Positions 63,631-64,000 of a stretch of 64,000 nt of DNA are shown here, piece after piece (position 1 is the first letter of the stretch; the number at the start of each line of letters is the position of its first letter). Below the pieces are notes generated by a model that was given only the letters and a program-made list of their open reading frames with translations, was not told where the DNA came from and made no database searches. The position numbers were made by a program, and so were the translations under genes. Source of the DNA: an uncultured Tidjanibacter sp. (GTDB taxonomy: Bacteria; Bacteroidota; Bacteroidia; Bacteroidales; Rikenellaceae); NCBI GenBank assembly GCA_947852905.1, contig CANTVF010000006.1, positions 1 to 64,000 on the forward strand. Direction: 5' to 3'.

Positions 63631-64000
63631 CTACTCGAATTGATAGCAGGTGCAAACGAGATTACGGTCGCCGTAACCGTTGTCTATCTTGGACACGTAC
63701 GGGAAGAACTTGTTGCGCGAAATCCATTCGAGAGGATAAGCCGCCTGCATTCTCGTATACGCATGATTCCATTCGCCGGCCACTTCCAGCGCGGTATGCG
63801 GAGCATTCACCACGACATTGTCCTCGTGATTGTCGATAGCCTCGCATTCGCGTTTGATGTTCACGAGCGCCTCTATGAAGCGGTCCATCTCCTCTTTCGA
63901 CTCGCTTTCGGTAGGCTCTACCATAAGAGTGTCGTGTACCGGGAAAGAAAGCGTGGGGGCATGGAAGCCGTAGTCCATAAGACGACGCGCTATGTCGCCC
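63631..64000 (-). CDS. gcvP: Glycine dehydrogenase (decarboxylating), C-terminal part
   Basis: The last ~123 residues of the P-protein of the glycine cleavage system; the gene continues beyond 64000. Visible: [40 protein letters not shown] (typical GcvP C-terminal helix), [13 protein letters not shown] and [19 protein letters not shown], ending at [10 protein letters not shown]. The pyridoxal-phosphate lysine lies upstream, outside the window. It would release CO2 from glycine and load the aminomethyl group on GcvH. Confidence 0.93.
   Translation of the reverse strand, partial: GDIARRLMDYGFHAPTLSFPVHDTLMVEPTESESKEEMDRFIEALVNIKRECEAIDNHEDNVVVNAPHTALEVAGEWNHAYTRMQAAYPLEWISRNKFFPYVSKIDNGYGDRNLVCTCYQFE

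Overview
The window looks like chromosomal DNA from a member of Bacteroidales (Bacteroidota). The evidence is promoters of the form TTTG, 19-21 bp, TAnnTTTG; many lipoproteins, several with BACON domains; a DUF3078 outer-membrane protein; a relic of a type IX secretion sorting domain; and purine and pyrimidine genes of Bacteroidales type. Rikenellaceae (Alistipes-like) is a guess from general flavour, not a proof. Most + strand reading frames lying opposite the minus-strand biosynthesis genes are codon-bias shadows and were left out.

Layout. 1-3.7 kb: a decayed CRISPR neighbourhood without cas genes. It has three arrays sharing one 36-bp repeat family. Two arrays point right and one points left, and the inner pair brackets a lipoprotein-type peptide deformylase. 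Between arrays 1 and 2 lie two broken 5' pieces of phage tail tape-measure genes, each paired with a divergent tiny membrane protein. 4.1-7.6 kb: an AspT/YidE-type transporter and a WecA/MraY-family sugar-phosphate transferase. 7.8-22 kb: de novo purine synthesis on the minus strand (purE, K, L, C, F, M, N, H, D) ending in folD, which interconverts the C1-folates that feed PurN and PurH. 22-23.4 kb: about 1.4 kb with no gene. 23.5-29.3 kb: three surface-type lipoproteins, the most upstream of which is thrown out of frame by a G9 tract in its signal peptide.

29.7-35.9 kb: pyrimidine operon pyrC-K-D-F-E-B on the minus strand. It makes UMP from carbamoyl aspartate onward (carAB is not here). PyrB carries a C-terminal zinc domain like that of PyrI. 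The operon is preceded by a promoter, a 35-codon leader ORF and a terminator whose hairpin begins inside the leader stop codon, an architecture like E. coli pyrL-pyrBI attenuation. 36-42.4 kb: a pirin, a DUF3078 protein, a DUF454-GNAT fusion, a BACON-like lipoprotein, and two pseudogenes (GrpB family, SAM methyltransferase). 42.8-49.8 kb: a TetR-controlled RND efflux operon with a PII-like small protein at its end. 49.9-51.9 kb: an isolated phage-type lysis cassette (holin, GH108 endolysin, HExxH protein, spanin-like lipoprotein). 52.3-56.8 kb: a CDF metal transporter, a small lipoprotein, a T9SS sorting-domain relic and an amidohydrolase lipoprotein.

57-64 kb: tRNA-Gln(CUG); a copper module in which the copA N-terminal metal-binding domain and the ATPase are in different frames joined at an A AAA AAG slippery site; an HMA-AraC regulator; a MATE transporter; SlyD; and the C-terminal end of gcvP running off the window.

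The observations I rate highest are the putative pyr leader-peptide attenuator, the putative -1 frameshift in copA, the tape-measure fragments lodged between CRISPR arrays, the G9 switch, and the lipoprotein deformylase. All are read by eye; no alignment or database search was run.
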